From positions 56,371 to 120,370 of the forward strand of contig NZ_CANLTC010000010.1 in the NCBI RefSeq assembly GCF_947493865.1: 64,000 nt of DNA. The letters are read 5' to 3'. Every line of letters begins with the position of its first letter. The first letter of the stretch is position 1. Shown in pieces: positions 39,173-48,624 of the stretch. This DNA comes from an uncultured Halomonas sp. (GTDB lineage Bacteria > Pseudomonadota > Gammaproteobacteria > Pseudomonadales > Halomonadaceae). The notes beneath the pieces are model-generated. The model searched no databases and was not told the origin of the DNA. It saw only the letters and a list, made by a program, of their open reading frames with translations. Both the position numbers and the translations under genes were made by a program.

Positions 39173-39799
39173 GAGATGTCCTTACCAAGGGCGAAAGGAG
39201 CATTCTCCCCCAGGACGGCAGTGACGACCAGTGTCTCTAATGCTTTTGGTTCATCCCATTGCATCAAGGCACACCAACACCGCGAGATGACAAAGAACTA
39301 CTGCCATCATCAGAATCTACGTAGGTTCTGATACAGCGCGGCAAGCAGTGATGCTACTTGCTTGGCGTTCATACAGAAGCACGAAAAAGACCTGACTACT
39401 CATCGGCGCTGGCGAGGGGCCGGAAAGCCGTGGTAGAGTCGAAACATCTTCGATTCGACGCCGCTGATTGTATAGAATCTCATTCACTTTCAGACTGTTA
39501 GAATTCGCACATGACGTGTTTGAAGCCATGCAAGGAGGCAGGAATCCGTGACTGACCGCTATCGCTCGAGACTGGCTGATTCGCGTGTATGTTGCCATGC
39601 CCTCACTTTGGCCAACGACATTTTTGACTGTATAGCACTATGGACGCGGTCGCTACGCGCGGCCAGGCATCCTTTTCTGCCCGACCCTCCACCTTTGGAT
39701 GCTTGATAGCCGGGGGATTACCGGCTGAACTGTAAACTGATTGGCTTGATGCTCGTTGCGTCCAGCCTACGGAATGCTAACGCTAAGAGTGGGTCGTTC
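39173..39799. other. 627-bp leader/intergenic region before the mrp operon
   Basis: This gap separates divergent mltB and mnhA. Apart from a possible 52-aa reading frame (39548-39706, described separately) I find no recognisable gene. A short hairpin AGCCGG/CCGGCT lies around 39708-39728, after that frame and before mnhA. Candidate -10-like TATAGAAT (39472-39479) and TTTTTGACTGTATAG (39621-39635) occur without a well-spaced partner. The long leader leaves room for attenuation or ion-responsive control, but nothing specific is proved. Confidence 0.45.
39548..39706 (+). CDS. Possible small leader peptide upstream of the mrp operon
   Basis: A 52-aa frame starting at GTG 39548 with a perfect AAGGAGG (39532-39538) nine bases upstream. 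It begins MTDRYRSRLADSRVCCHALT and ends in a proline-rich PFLPDPPPLDA. No similarity is known to me. The strong ribosome binding site and a hairpin immediately after its stop are the only support; it may be chance. Confidence 0.25.
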   Translation: MTDRYRSRLADSRVCCHALTLANDIFDCIALWTRSLRAARHPFLPDPPPLDA

Positions 39800-42610
39800 A
39801 TGCCATTGCTTCTGATAGTACTGCTCCCCTTGCTGGGCAGTCTGATGCCTCTGCTGGGCTCCAACGACAAGCGCACTACCTGTGCCCTGCTAACGGCACT
39901 GGCCCCTGCGATTGCTTTTGGCATTCTGCTTACCCAGGCAGGGAGTGTCCTCGACGGCGAGGTGCTGCGCTTTTCGATATCCTGGATTCCCGCGCTCAGC
40001 CTTGATTTCGCGTTGCGTCTGGATGGATTGTCGCTGCTGTTCGCCCTGCTGATCCTCGGCATTGGCTTGTTGATCATCCTTTACACGCGCTTCTATTTGT
40101 CGGAAGACGATAGCATGCCGCGCTTCTACGCCTTCCTGATGCTGTTCATGACCGCCATGCTGGGCATCGTCATGGCGGACAATCTGATCTTGCTGTGGAT
40201 GTTCTGGGAGCTGACCAGCCTCACCTCATTTTTGTTGATCGGCTTCTGGTACACCCAGACCAACGCACGACGAGGCGCCCGGGCCTCTTTGACCGTCACC
40301 GCCCTGGGCGGACTCGCCCTGTTGGCGGGGTTGCTGCTGATTGGCGATATCGTCGGCTCCTACGACATGCAGGTAGTGCTCGATAGTCGCGAGATCATTC
40401 AATACGACCCGCGCTATGTGCCGGCGGTGCTGCTGGTACTGCTGGGGGCGTTCACCAAATCGGCCCAATTCCCCTTCCAGTTCTGGCTGCCTCAGGCGAT
40501 GGCCGCCCCGACCCCGGTCTCCGCCTTCCTGCATTCCGCCACCATGGTCAAGGCAGGGGTCTTCCTGCTGGCTCGGATGCATCCGGCACTGGCAGGCACG
40601 GATATCTGGCTCTATCTGGTGGGTCTGACAGGTCTGACGACCCTGATCTACGGCGCCTATTTCGCAATCATCAAGTACGACATCAAGGCAATCCTGGCCT
40701 ATTCCACAGTCAGCCACCTGGGGCTCATCACCATGCTCTTCGGCTTCGATAGTCGCATGGCGGTGGTGGCCGGAGTCTTTCACATTCTCAACCATGCCCT
40801 GTTCAAGGCCTCCCTGTTCATGGTGGCGGGTATCGTGGACCACGAATGCGGCACCCGGGACATTCGCAAGCTCAAGGGCCTGTGGCGCTACATGCCGGTT
40901 ACCACCTTGCTGGCGACAATTGCCAGCGCCTCCATGGCCGGGGTACCGCTGCTCAACGGTTTCCTGTCCAAGGAGATGATGCTCACGGAAACGCTCGACA
41001 CCCAGTTGCTGGGTGGGCTTTCCTGGCTGATACCGGCGCTGGCGGTAGTGGGCAGCCTGCTTTCCGTGGCTTATTCACTGCGCTTCGTGCGTAACATCTT
41101 CTTCGACGGCCCCCCTCGGGAAGTAGCCAAGACGCCCCATGAGCCGCCCTGGCTGATGCGGGCACCGGTCATTCTGATGGTTTCGCTGTGTATACTGATC
41201 GGGCTCCTTCCCGCCATCACCGTTACCGGATTGATCTACGCCGCCGCGGATGCTGCCCTGATGGCTTCGCCGCCGGAGCTGAAACTGGCGATATGGCATG
41301 GCTTCAATCTGCCTCTGCTGATGAGCGCCATCGCCTTGGGCGGCGGGGTGGTCGTCTATCTGCTGCGCCAGCATCTGTTCAACTTTCAGCGTCAGTTCGC
41401 CGGAATTGATCCATTATCGGTCTACGAAGGCTTCATGCAGGCCATCGTCAAGGCCTTTCAGTGGGGCCTCGACGCTCTGGAAAATGGCTCGTTGCAGCGC
41501 TACATGCTGTGGCTGGTGATCGCCGTGCTGGCCTTGGCCGGCAGCAGCCTGATGGAAGTGTCCTCGCTTTACGGTGGCAAGGCGTTACAGCCTCTCGATG
41601 GCATCCTGATCATCGGCGCCGGCATTACCATCTTTGCTGGCCTCGCCACGGCCTGTCTGCATCGTCGTCGCTTGATCTCGATTCTCATGCTGTCGATCGT
41701 CGGCCTGATGACATCACTGATCTTCGCCCGCTTTTCGGCGCCAGACCTTGCCTTGACCCAGTTGGCCGTCGAGGTCGTGACGATGATCCTGCTGATGCTG
41801 GCGCTGTTCTTCCTGCCCCAGCGCACCCCCAAGGAGTCCAACGGTCGGCGCGTGGTGCGCGATGTCCTCGTATGCACCGGTTTTGGCGGTATCATTGCCA
41901 GTCTCAACTATGCGGTTCTCACGCGGCCCGTGTCATCGATAGCCGATTTCTTTCTGGAGAACAGCGTGCCCGGCGGCGGCGGCCACAACGTGGTCAATGT
42001 CATCCTGGTGGATTTCCGCGGCTTCGACACCCTGGGCGAGATCACCGTGTTGTGCATCGCCGGTATCGGTATCTACAAGCTGCTCAATCGTTTGCGTCTA
42101 TTCATGCCTTCCAGCGATTTCGAGGGCCGCCCCTGGTCGCCGGATCGTCATCCCATGATTCTGGCCACGGTATCCCAGTCGTTGATGCCGATGGCGCTGC
42201 TGGTGTCAGTATTCATCTTCCTGCGCGGTCATAATGCACCAGGGGGGGGGTTCATCGCGGGTCTGGTGACGGCGGTCGTGCTGATCCTGCTGTATATCAC
42301 TCGCGGAGTCGAATGGACGCAGCAGCGCCTGGATTTCCAGTTTCAACCGATTGCCGTGGTCGGCGTCGGTATCGCTGCCCTGACCGGTCTGGGCAGCTGG
42401 CTGTTCGGCTATCCTTTCCTGACTTCGAGCTTCGGGCATTTCCATATCCCCTTGATCGGTGATGTGGAGCTTGCTACCGCCTTGTTCTTCGATCTGGGGG
42501 TCTATCTCACCGTCATCGGGGCGACGCTGATGATCCTGGCCAACCTGGGCAAGATCACCACGCCCCACCGCCCCACGAAACAATCCACCACGCAAAAGGA
42601 GCCAAGCTGA
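39800..42610 (+). CDS. mnhA: Na+/H+ antiporter subunit A fused to subunit B (MrpA/MnhA-MnhB)
   Basis: Largest part of the seven-subunit Mrp antiporter that exports Na+ for protons; 936 aa, many membrane segments. The first half is NuoL-like, with key residues in [21 protein letters not shown] and [17 protein letters not shown]. It is followed by an MbhD/MbhE-like part ([19 protein letters not shown]) and a C-terminal MnhB domain ([19 protein letters not shown] near residue 800). The fusion is typical of group 2 Mrp. The start at 39800 gives [15 protein letters not shown] and has no strong ribosome binding site. Its stop overlaps mnhC. Confidence 0.95.
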   Translation: MPLLLIVLLPLLGSLMPLLGSNDKRTTCALLTALAPAIAFGILLTQAGSVLDGEVLRFSISWIPALSLDFALRLDGLSLLFALLILGIGLLIILYTRFYLSEDDSMPRFYAFLMLFMTAMLGIVMADNLILLWMFWELTSLTSFLLIGFWYTQTNARRGARASLTVTALGGLALLAGLLLIGDIVGSYDMQVVLDSREIIQYDPRYVPAVLLVLLGAFTKSAQFPFQFWLPQAMAAPTPVSAFLHSATMVKAGVFLLARMHPALAGTDIWLYLVGLTGLTTLIYGAYFAIIKYDIKAILAYSTVSHLGLITMLFGFDSRMAVVAGVFHILNHALFKASLFMVAGIVDHECGTRDIRKLKGLWRYMPVTTLLATIASASMAGVPLLNGFLSKEMMLTETLDTQLLGGLSWLIPALAVVGSLLSVAYSLRFVRNIFFDGPPREVAKTPHEPPWLMRAPVILMVSLCILIGLLPAITVTGLIYAAADAALMASPPELKLAIWHGFNLPLLMSAIALGGGVVVYLLRQHLFNFQRQFAGIDPLSVYEGFMQAIVKAFQWGLDALENGSLQRYMLWLVIAVLALAGSSLMEVSSLYGGKALQPLDGILIIGAGITIFAGLATACLHRRRLISILMLSIVGLMTSLIFARFSAPDLALTQLAVEVVTMILLMLALFFLPQRTPKESNGRRVVRDVLVCTGFGGIIASLNYAVLTRPVSSIADFFLENSVPGGGGHNVVNVILVDFRGFDTLGEITVLCIAGIGIYKLLNRLRLFMPSSDFEGRPWSPDRHPMILATVSQSLMPMALLVSVFIFLRGHNAPGGGFIAGLVTAVVLILLYITRGVEWTQQRLDFQFQPIAVVGVGIAALTGLGSWLFGYPFLTSSFGHFHIPLIGDVELATALFFDLGVYLTVIGATLMILANLGKITTPHRPTKQSTTQKEPS

Positions 42611-42960
42611 TGGAAGCGCTTTACGCCACGATTACCGGTGTACTGGCAGCCTGCGGCCTTTTCCTGGCCCTGCGCGGACGAACCTTCCCCGTGGTGGTCG
42701 GGCTGACGCTGCTGTCCTATGCGGTCAACCTGTTTCTGTTCTCCACCGGAGGGTTGAACACCGACGCCGCCCCCGTCATCGACGGTCACGGCGGACAATA
42801 TACCGACCCGCTCCCCCAGGCATTGGTACTGACCGCCATCGTCATCGGGTTTGCCATGACCGCCTTTTCGGTCATTCTCGCCATTCGCGTGCGGGGTGAG
42901 CTGGGCAGCGACGATGTACACGCCGGTCGCGCCAACGAATCCCGGGAGAACAAGTCCTGA
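42610..42960 (+). CDS. mnhC: Na+/H+ antiporter subunit C
   Basis: 116-aa NuoK-like membrane subunit with three hydrophobic helices: TITGVLAACGLFLAL, VVVGLTLLSYAVNLFLFSTGGL and VLTAIVIGFAMTAFSVILAIRV. The conserved DPLPQALVLTAIVIGFA segment is typical of MrpC/MnhC. Its start and stop overlap the neighbouring genes by one base each (TGATG), so translation is tightly coupled through the operon. Confidence 0.95.
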   Translation: MEALYATITGVLAACGLFLALRGRTFPVVVGLTLLSYAVNLFLFSTGGLNTDAAPVIDGHGGQYTDPLPQALVLTAIVIGFAMTAFSVILAIRVRGELGSDDVHAGRANESRENKS

Positions 42961-44480
42961 TGCAGCACTTGCCCATCCTGCCCATCCTTCTGCCGCTATT
43001 CGCCGGCTTGCTGTTACTGCTCAATCGCGATGGTGCGACGCGTCCACGGCGCATCATCTCGCTGATCTCAACCACGCTGCTGGTGGTCATTGCCATCGCC
43101 CTGGTGATCCAGGTGTCGGATGACGAGATCCGCTACTACGCCCTGGGCGATTGGCAGCCGCCTTTCGGCATCATCCTGGTACTCGATCGCCTGTCCGCAA
43201 TGATGGTGCTGTTGACCTCGGTGCTGGCACTGGGAAGCGTGATCTATGCCTGTGCCGGCGAGGATGAAAAGGGCACGAACTATCATGGCCTTTTTCAGCT
43301 TCAGCTAATGGGGATCAACGGGGCCTTCCTGACCGGCGATCTGTTCAACCTGTTCGTTTTCTTCGAAGTGCTGCTGATCGCCTCCTACGCGCTGCTCATG
43401 CACGGCGGAGGCAAGACGCGCATTCATGCCAGCTTCCATTATGTTGCGCTCAACCTGGCCAACTCGGCGCTTTTCCTGCTCGCCGTGGGCACCTTGTATG
43501 GCGCGACCGGCACTCTCAACATGGCCGACATGGCCATGCGCATCGACAACCTCGAGCCGGAACAGATGGAACTGGTCAAGGTTGGCGCCATGCTGCTGCT
43601 GGTCGTGTTCGGGCTCAAGGCCGCCATGCTACCCCTGTACTTCTGGCTGCCCCGGGCCTATGCGGCAGCGCCGGCACCGGTGGCGGCCTTGTTTGCGGTA
43701 ATGAGCAAGATCGGCATTTACGCCATCATACGAGTCTACAGCCTGATATTCGGTGACCATGCGGGCCCTCTTGGCAACCTGGCGCAACCCTGGGTGTGGT
43801 GGCTGGGACTCGCCACTCTGGTGCTGGGCACGGTCGGTGTGCTGGCCGCCCGGGATCTGCGTGCTCAGGTGGCCTATCTGATCATCCTTTCCGTGGGCAC
43901 GCTGCTGGCGGGTATCGGCATGAATAGCCTCGCGGCCCAAAGCGCCCTTCTCTATTATCTACCGCATACCACTTTGCTTACCGGTGGCCTGTTTCTGCTG
44001 GTCGACAGCATCGCGATGCAGCGCGGCCAAGCCGGTGCGCGTATCGTGCGAGCTCGAGGAGTGAAAGAACCGGTGCCACTGGGACTATTCTTCTTCATCG
44101 GTGCCATGGGCATTGCGGGTATGCCCCCGCTCTCCGGCGCCATCGGCAAGATGCTCTTGTTGCAGGCGGCCTCGGGTCCGACCCAGCAAGCCTTGTTATG
44201 GGGTGTGTTGCTGGTCAGCGGGCTTGTCGCCATCGTTGCCATGAGTCGTGCCGGCTCGACGGTGTTCTGGCGCACGACTCCCAGAGACGAAACCGCAGTG
44301 ACAAACCTAGGCCTCTGGCGAGGTATTGCCATTGGCCTGTTGATCGGCGCGTCGCCGGTATTGGCGCTGTTTGCCGGCCCTGTCACCGAGTACACCCGGG
44401 CTACAGCGGAACAGCTGGCCAATCATGATGGGTACATTCGCGCCATCATCGCGCCCCAGAAGACAGGAGAGGCCCCATGA
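42960..44480 (+). CDS. mnhD: Na+/H+ antiporter subunit D
   Basis: 506-aa NuoN/NuoM-like membrane subunit of the Mrp antiporter with about 14 helices. Conserved points are FNLFVFFEVLLIASYALL (proton-pathway glutamate), FGLKAAMLPLYFWLPRAYAAAPAPVAALFAVMSKIGIYAIIRVY (conserved lysines) and AQVAYLIILSVGTLLAG. It is the fourth functional part of the operon and overlaps mnhE by four bases (ATGA). Confidence 0.96.
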   Translation: MQHLPILPILLPLFAGLLLLLNRDGATRPRRIISLISTTLLVVIAIALVIQVSDDEIRYYALGDWQPPFGIILVLDRLSAMMVLLTSVLALGSVIYACAGEDEKGTNYHGLFQLQLMGINGAFLTGDLFNLFVFFEVLLIASYALLMHGGGKTRIHASFHYVALNLANSALFLLAVGTLYGATGTLNMADMAMRIDNLEPEQMELVKVGAMLLLVVFGLKAAMLPLYFWLPRAYAAAPAPVAALFAVMSKIGIYAIIRVYSLIFGDHAGPLGNLAQPWVWWLGLATLVLGTVGVLAARDLRAQVAYLIILSVGTLLAGIGMNSLAAQSALLYYLPHTTLLTGGLFLLVDSIAMQRGQAGARIVRARGVKEPVPLGLFFFIGAMGIAGMPPLSGAIGKMLLLQAASGPTQQALLWGVLLVSGLVAIVAMSRAGSTVFWRTTPRDETAVTNLGLWRGIAIGLLIGASPVLALFAGPVTEYTRATAEQLANHDGYIRAIIAPQKTGEAP

Positions 44481-44974
44481 TACGACCACGCCGCTGGCTG
44501 CCCATGCCCATGCTTTCGATCCTGTTACTGGTGGTCTGGCTGCTGTTGCAGCAAAGTCTCGGGCTGGGCCACTGGTTGCTGGGCGGTGCGCTGGCGCTAT
44601 TGATTCCGCTGGTGGTAGCGCCTTTCTACGAACACCCGCCGCTGCTCAAGCGTCCCCTGCTACTGGTGCGCTACATTATTCGCGTACTCGGCGACATTAT
44701 CGTTGCCAACCTGCAGGTCTCCTGGATCATCCTCCATCCGCGAAAGCACATGAACCCCGCTTTCATCGAGTACCCACTGCAGCTCAAGGAAAACTTTTCC
44801 ATCACGGTACTGGCCAGCACCATCACCCTGACCCCGGGCACCGTATCCGCGCACTTGCGTATGGACGGCAAGAGCTTGTTGATCCATGCGTTGGATGTGG
44901 ACGATATCGACAAGGAGATTCGCGACATCCATGAGCGCTATGAGCGCCCCCTGATGGAGATCTTCGAATGCTAG
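44477..44974 (+). CDS. mnhE: Na+/H+ antiporter subunit E
   Basis: 165-aa subunit with two N-terminal membrane helices and a cytoplasmic tail. Family segments are LLVVWLLLQQSLGLGHWLLG, YIIRVLGDIIVANLQVSWIIL, and FSITVLASTITLTPGTVSAHL with the hallmark TLTPGT. It overlaps mnhD by four bases and mnhF by seven. Confidence 0.95.
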   Translation: MIRPRRWLPMPMLSILLLVVWLLLQQSLGLGHWLLGGALALLIPLVVAPFYEHPPLLKRPLLLVRYIIRVLGDIIVANLQVSWIILHPRKHMNPAFIEYPLQLKENFSITVLASTITLTPGTVSAHLRMDGKSLLIHALDVDDIDKEIRDIHERYERPLMEIFEC

Positions 44975-45237
44975 ACATGGCCCTGTGGATCAGCCTGGCG
45001 CTATTTGCGGCGTCCGTATTGCTCACTCTTTTCCGGGCCGTCATCGGTCCCAGCCTGCCCGACCGGATTCTGGCCCTGGATACCATGTACATAAATTCCA
45101 TCGGCCTGATCATATTGTTCGGCATCTGGCTCAACTCGAAGATCTACTTCGAGGCCGCCCTGTTGATCGCCATGCTAGGTTTCATCAGTACGGTGGCGGT
45201 CTGCAAGTACCTGCTGCGCGGCGATATTATCGAGTAG
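44968..45237 (+). CDS. mnhF: Na+/H+ antiporter subunit F
   Basis: 89-aa small membrane subunit with three helices. The loop FRAVIGPSLPDRILALDTM is the family signature, including the conserved Pro-Asp-Arg of the MrpF ion pathway. Its start lies seven bases inside the end of mnhE. Confidence 0.95.
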   Translation: MLDMALWISLALFAASVLLTLFRAVIGPSLPDRILALDTMYINSIGLIILFGIWLNSKIYFEAALLIAMLGFISTVAVCKYLLRGDIIE

Positions 45238-45267
45238 GGATCAAAAGGATCAAGCAGGAGACATCTC

Positions 45268-45666
45268 ATGATCGGCTTTTATACCTTCATGGAGGGCGTG
45301 ATCGCCTTCTTCCTCATCGCAGGAGGCGTGTTCGCCTTCATCGGCGCTCTTGGGATGACACGCCTCAAGGATTTCTACATGCGCCTGCACGGTCCGACCA
45401 AGACCTCGACGCTGGGGGTGGGGTGCGTGCTAATCGCCTCTGCCTGCTATTTCAGTTTGGTGGGCGGGGGTTTCAGCGTGCAGGAACTGCTGATCACGAT
45501 CTTTCTCTTCATCACCGCACCGGTCTCGGCGCATCTACTGGCCAAGAGTGCGCTGCACCAGAAACTGCCGCACGATCAGCGTACTCAGGGCCATCCAGAG
45601 GAACTCGATGAAGAAGAGGAAAATCCCGAGCCTAGTGAGCGTGCCGAGATCACGCCTCCTCCCTGA
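45268..45666 (+). CDS. mnhG: Na+/H+ antiporter subunit G
   Basis: 132-aa last subunit of the Mrp complex, with three hydrophobic helices and an acidic C-terminal tail (EELDEEEENPEPSERAEI). The segment GALGMTRLKDFYMRLHGPTKTSTLGVGCVL is the MrpG signature. A 30-bp gap with GGAGACATCTC separates it from mnhF. It converges on hemH with only 15 bp between stops and no obvious terminator. Confidence 0.95.
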   Translation: MIGFYTFMEGVIAFFLIAGGVFAFIGALGMTRLKDFYMRLHGPTKTSTLGVGCVLIASACYFSLVGGGFSVQELLITIFLFITAPVSAHLLAKSALHQKLPHDQRTQGHPEELDEEEENPEPSERAEITPPP

Positions 45667-45681
45667 CGCTTCTCCCGCGAC

Positions 45682-46671
45682 TCACCATCCCTGGGTATGC
45701 TGCTCCACCAGGCTGGCAAACAAGGCAATGTGATCGTCACGATCATTGAGGGCCGGAATATAGCGATATAACTTGCCGCCGGCGTTCATGAAGTTGTCGC
45801 GATTTTCCACCTCCAGCTCCTCCAGGGTTTCCAGACAGTCCGAGGAGAAGGCCGGGCTCATGATGTCCACGTGCTCGACCCCCTGCTCCGGTAACGCCAT
45901 CAAGGTATGATCGGTATAGGGCTTGAGCCACTCCTCGCGACCAAAGCGGGATTGATAGGTCATTTGCCATTCGCCCTCTTTCAGGCCAAGCGCTTCGGCC
46001 AATAGTCGGCTGGTGGTCTCACAGTGGCGCGGATAGGGATCGCCATTATCGGCATAGCGCTGCGGGATGCCATGGTAGGACATCATCAGGCGTCCACGCT
46101 GCCCATCCTGCCGTTGCCAGTGCTCCCGCACGCTATTGGCCAACGCTTCGATATAGGCAGGGTGGTCGTGATAATCACGAATGAAGCGCAGTTCCGGCAG
46201 GTGCGGGCAAGGCTTGAGCGCCTTGGCGAGACGGTCGAATACCGCCGCAGTAGTGGAGCGCGAGAACTGGGGATACAGCGGCAGTACCAGAATGCGTTCG
46301 ACACCGGCATCCCGCAACTTCAACCCCGCTTCCTCCATGCTTGGCTTGCCATAGGTCATGGCCAGTTCAACGGGAATGTCCTCCCCCAGGCGCTCGGCAA
46401 GCAGCGCCTTGAGCGCCTGCTGCTGACGGCGACCGAATACCAGCAGGGGCGAGCCGCCTTCCTGCCACACCGCAGCGTACCCCTTGGCCACCTTGCTGGG
46501 TCGAAAGCGCAGGATCACGCCATTGAGAATCAGCCACCATAGCGGCCGCGGCACATCGACGACCCGTTCATCCCATAAAAATTCCGCTAGGTAACGGCGA
46601 ACCGCCTCGGGGGTGGGGGCATCCGGCGTACCCAGATTGGCCATCAATACGCCGAAGCGGGGGGTGGACAT
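45682..46671 (-). CDS. hemH: Ferrochelatase
   Basis: Inserts ferrous iron into protoporphyrin IX, the last step of protoheme synthesis. It is 329 aa. Features are VLMANLGTPDAPTPEAVRRYL, the LPLYPQFSRSTTAAVFD segment, the active-site histidine in LMMSYHGIPQRY and the glutamate region SPAFSSDCLETLEE. It converges on the end of the mrp operon and is preceded by a likely promoter near 46737. Confidence 0.97.
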   Translation of the reverse strand: MSTPRFGVLMANLGTPDAPTPEAVRRYLAEFLWDERVVDVPRPLWWLILNGVILRFRPSKVAKGYAAVWQEGGSPLLVFGRRQQQALKALLAERLGEDIPVELAMTYGKPSMEEAGLKLRDAGVERILVLPLYPQFSRSTTAAVFDRLAKALKPCPHLPELRFIRDYHDHPAYIEALANSVREHWQRQDGQRGRLMMSYHGIPQRYADNGDPYPRHCETTSRLLAEALGLKEGEWQMTYQSRFGREEWLKPYTDHTLMALPEQGVEHVDIMSPAFSSDCLETLEELEVENRDNFMNAGGKLYRYIPALNDRDDHIALFASLVEQHTQGW

Positions 46672-46736
46672 CTACTCTCTCCTGACCTTGATTACAAAAC
46701 GCAAAAATAGCCGCATTCTGCCGTAATGGAGAATGG

Positions 46737-46766
46737 ATTATACCATCATACATTTTTGTATAAGTT
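46737..46766 (-). promoter_or_regulatory. hemH promoter with overlapping palindrome
   Basis: On the minus strand a perfect -10 TATAAT (46742-46737) lies about 65 bp before hemH. The palindrome ATACA-TTTT-TGTAT (46748-46761) fills the spacer in front of it and a weak -35 (TTATAC or CTTATA) overlaps its far side. An inverted repeat in the spacer suggests an activator of MerR type or a repressor; light- or B12-sensing LitR is one guess from general knowledge. Confidence 0.5.
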
Positions 46767-46822
46767 GCGGTTAACTCTGCAACCTTCGATCAGTAAAGAC
46801 GTTCAACAGAAGGTTGTATTTC

Positions 46823-47119
46823 TCATTCCTGGTAGCTGGAAGGATCGATCGCCACACCCAGGGAGTTGCGATCCACCCAGTTGCCGGCTTTGGTTTCCTT
46901 GTAGCGGAACACCACATGATCGCCAATGGTTACCGGCAACTCCTTGTCTTCGGTCTGATAGCTATAAGCCTTGCCATCAACGACCAGATGGTAGCGATAC
47001 AGATCCGGCATCCCCAGCCACTCCTTGAAGGGCCCTTCCCGCTCTACGCTCTCAAGCTCTCCCCGCCCCTCGAGCTTGGGGATGCGTTTACGATTACCGC
47101 GTCGAAAGCCGCTTGCCAT
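46823..47119 (-). CDS. Small conserved-looking hypothetical protein
   Basis: 98 aa, not recognised. The start MASGFRRGNRKRIPKLEG is strongly basic; the rest (YRYHLVVDGKAYSYQTEDKELPVTIGDHVVFRYKETKAGNWVDRNSLGVAID) is rich in beta-strand and aromatic residues and could form a small barrel. There is no signal peptide or membrane segment. Codon use is like its neighbours. It lies 14 bp downstream of dnaB and upstream of hemH on the same strand, so it is probably cotranscribed with dnaB. A nucleic-acid-binding role is possible but unproved. Confidence 0.75.
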   Translation of the reverse strand: MASGFRRGNRKRIPKLEGRGELESVEREGPFKEWLGMPDLYRYHLVVDGKAYSYQTEDKELPVTIGDHVVFRYKETKAGNWVDRNSLGVAIDPSSYQE

Positions 47120-47133
47120 GGGGTCTCAATCCT

Positions 47134-48522
47134 CTATTCGCCAAAATGCTGTCCGTAGCTGTCCGGAGCAAGATCCTCGAAGCGCGTATATTTACCAATG
47201 AAGGCCATATGCACGGTACCGATGGGCCCGTTACGCTGTTTGCCGATGATCAGTTCGGCCAGCCCTTTATTATCCGGGTTATCGCTATTATAGACCTCAT
47301 CACGGTAAACGAAGGCGATGACGTCTGCATCCTGTTCAATCGCGCCAGATTCGCGTAGATCCGACATCACCGGCCGCTTGTTCGGACGCTGCTCCAGGGA
47401 GCGGTTGAGCTGGGAAAGCGCAATCACAGGGCAACCGAACTCCTTGGCCAGCCCCTTGAGGGAGCGGGATATCTCGGAGATCTCGCCGGTTCGGTTTTCG
47501 GAAAAGCCGGGTATCTGCATCAGTTGAAGATAGTCGATCATGATCAAGCCCAGATTGCCCTGCTCCCGCACCACCCGGCGAATGCGTGAACGCATCTCGT
47601 TGGGCGACAGCGCCGCCGTATCGTCGATGAAGAGCTGCTTGTCCTTGAGCAGATTGACCGCCGAGGTCAGACGTGGCCAGTCTTCGTCCTCGAGCTGGCC
47701 GGTACGCATCCGGGTCTGGTCGATACGCCCCAGGGACGACAACATGCGCAGCATGAGCGAATCCGCGGGCATCTCCATGGAAAACACCATCACCGGCTTG
47801 TCGCTGGAGATGACCGCGTGCTCCACTAGGTTCATGGCGAAGGTGGTCTTGCCCATGGAAGGACGCCCGGCGATGATCACCAGATCCGAGGGCTGCAAGC
47901 CCGAGGTCATGTCGTCGAGATCGCGAAAGCCCGAGGATAGACCGGTCATCTGGCCCTGCATGTTGAACAGCTCGTCGATGCGATCGACCGCCTTGGATAA
48001 CAGCTGACTCATGCCAACGGGGCCGCCGGCCTTGGGCCGTGACTCACTGATCTGAAAGACCATGCGTTCGGCCTCATTGACCAATTCATCCGAGGGTCTT
48101 CCCTGGGGGCTGAACGCACTCTCGGCGATCTGATTGGCAGCCTGGATCAACTTGCGCAGGGTGGCACGCTCGCGAACGATATCCGCGTAGGCGCGAATAT
48201 TGCCTGCGGAAGGCGTATTGCGGGCCAATTCGGCAAGATACGCCAGTCCCCCCACGGTATCGAGCTGATCGCGATTTTCCAGCGCCTCGGATAGCGTCAC
48301 CACATCGAGGGGATGAGAGGACTCCGCCAGCTGGATCATGGCATTGAATACCAGGCGGTGCCCATAACGATAGAAATCGTCTGCCACCAGCCGCTCGGAA
48401 ACGGTATCCCAGGCATCGTTGTCGAGCATCAACCCGCCCAGCACCGACTGTTCCGCCTCCAGGGAGTGCGGAGGCACCTTGAGCGCCGCGGTTTCCTGGT
48501 CGAGTTCGTGGGTATCACTCAT
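47134..48522 (-). CDS. dnaB: Replicative DNA helicase DnaB
   Basis: Hexameric 5'-3' helicase at the replication fork and partner of primase. It is 462 aa. An N-terminal domain (PPHSLEAEQSVLGGLMLDN) leads to the RecA-like core, with Walker A AGRPSMGKTTFAMN, Walker B LGLIMIDYLQLM, the RSLKGLAKEFGCPVIALSQLNR motif and a C-terminal RNGPIGT. No intein is inserted. It stands downstream of the rpsF-rplI operon after a strong terminator. Confidence 0.98.
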   Translation of the reverse strand: MSDTHELDQETAALKVPPHSLEAEQSVLGGLMLDNDAWDTVSERLVADDFYRYGHRLVFNAMIQLAESSHPLDVVTLSEALENRDQLDTVGGLAYLAELARNTPSAGNIRAYADIVRERATLRKLIQAANQIAESAFSPQGRPSDELVNEAERMVFQISESRPKAGGPVGMSQLLSKAVDRIDELFNMQGQMTGLSSGFRDLDDMTSGLQPSDLVIIAGRPSMGKTTFAMNLVEHAVISSDKPVMVFSMEMPADSLMLRMLSSLGRIDQTRMRTGQLEDEDWPRLTSAVNLLKDKQLFIDDTAALSPNEMRSRIRRVVREQGNLGLIMIDYLQLMQIPGFSENRTGEISEISRSLKGLAKEFGCPVIALSQLNRSLEQRPNKRPVMSDLRESGAIEQDADVIAFVYRDEVYNSDNPDNKGLAELIIGKQRNGPIGTVHMAFIGKYTRFEDLAPDSYGQHFGE

Positions 48523-48573
48523 TGAATGTTCCGCAGGGTTGGTTCGGCTTATGATGCATCACGCATTCTACCC

Positions 48574-48606
48574 ATAAAAAAACGCGGCAGACGAGCTGCC
48601 GCGTTT
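48574..48606 (-). terminator. Rho-independent terminator after rplI
   Basis: On the minus strand, 48606-48580 forms an 11-bp perfect stem (AAACGCGGCAG / CTGCCGCGTTT) with a five-base loop, followed by a T run. It separates the rpsF-rpsR-rplI operon from dnaB. Confidence 0.93.
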
Positions 48607-48624
48607 CGATGCATCCAGAACCGA

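Noticed and set aside
39317..39598. 93-aa minus-strand frame in the mrp leader
   Set aside because: No ribosome binding site, no similarity, and it overlaps the better-supported small plus-strand frame on the opposite strand.
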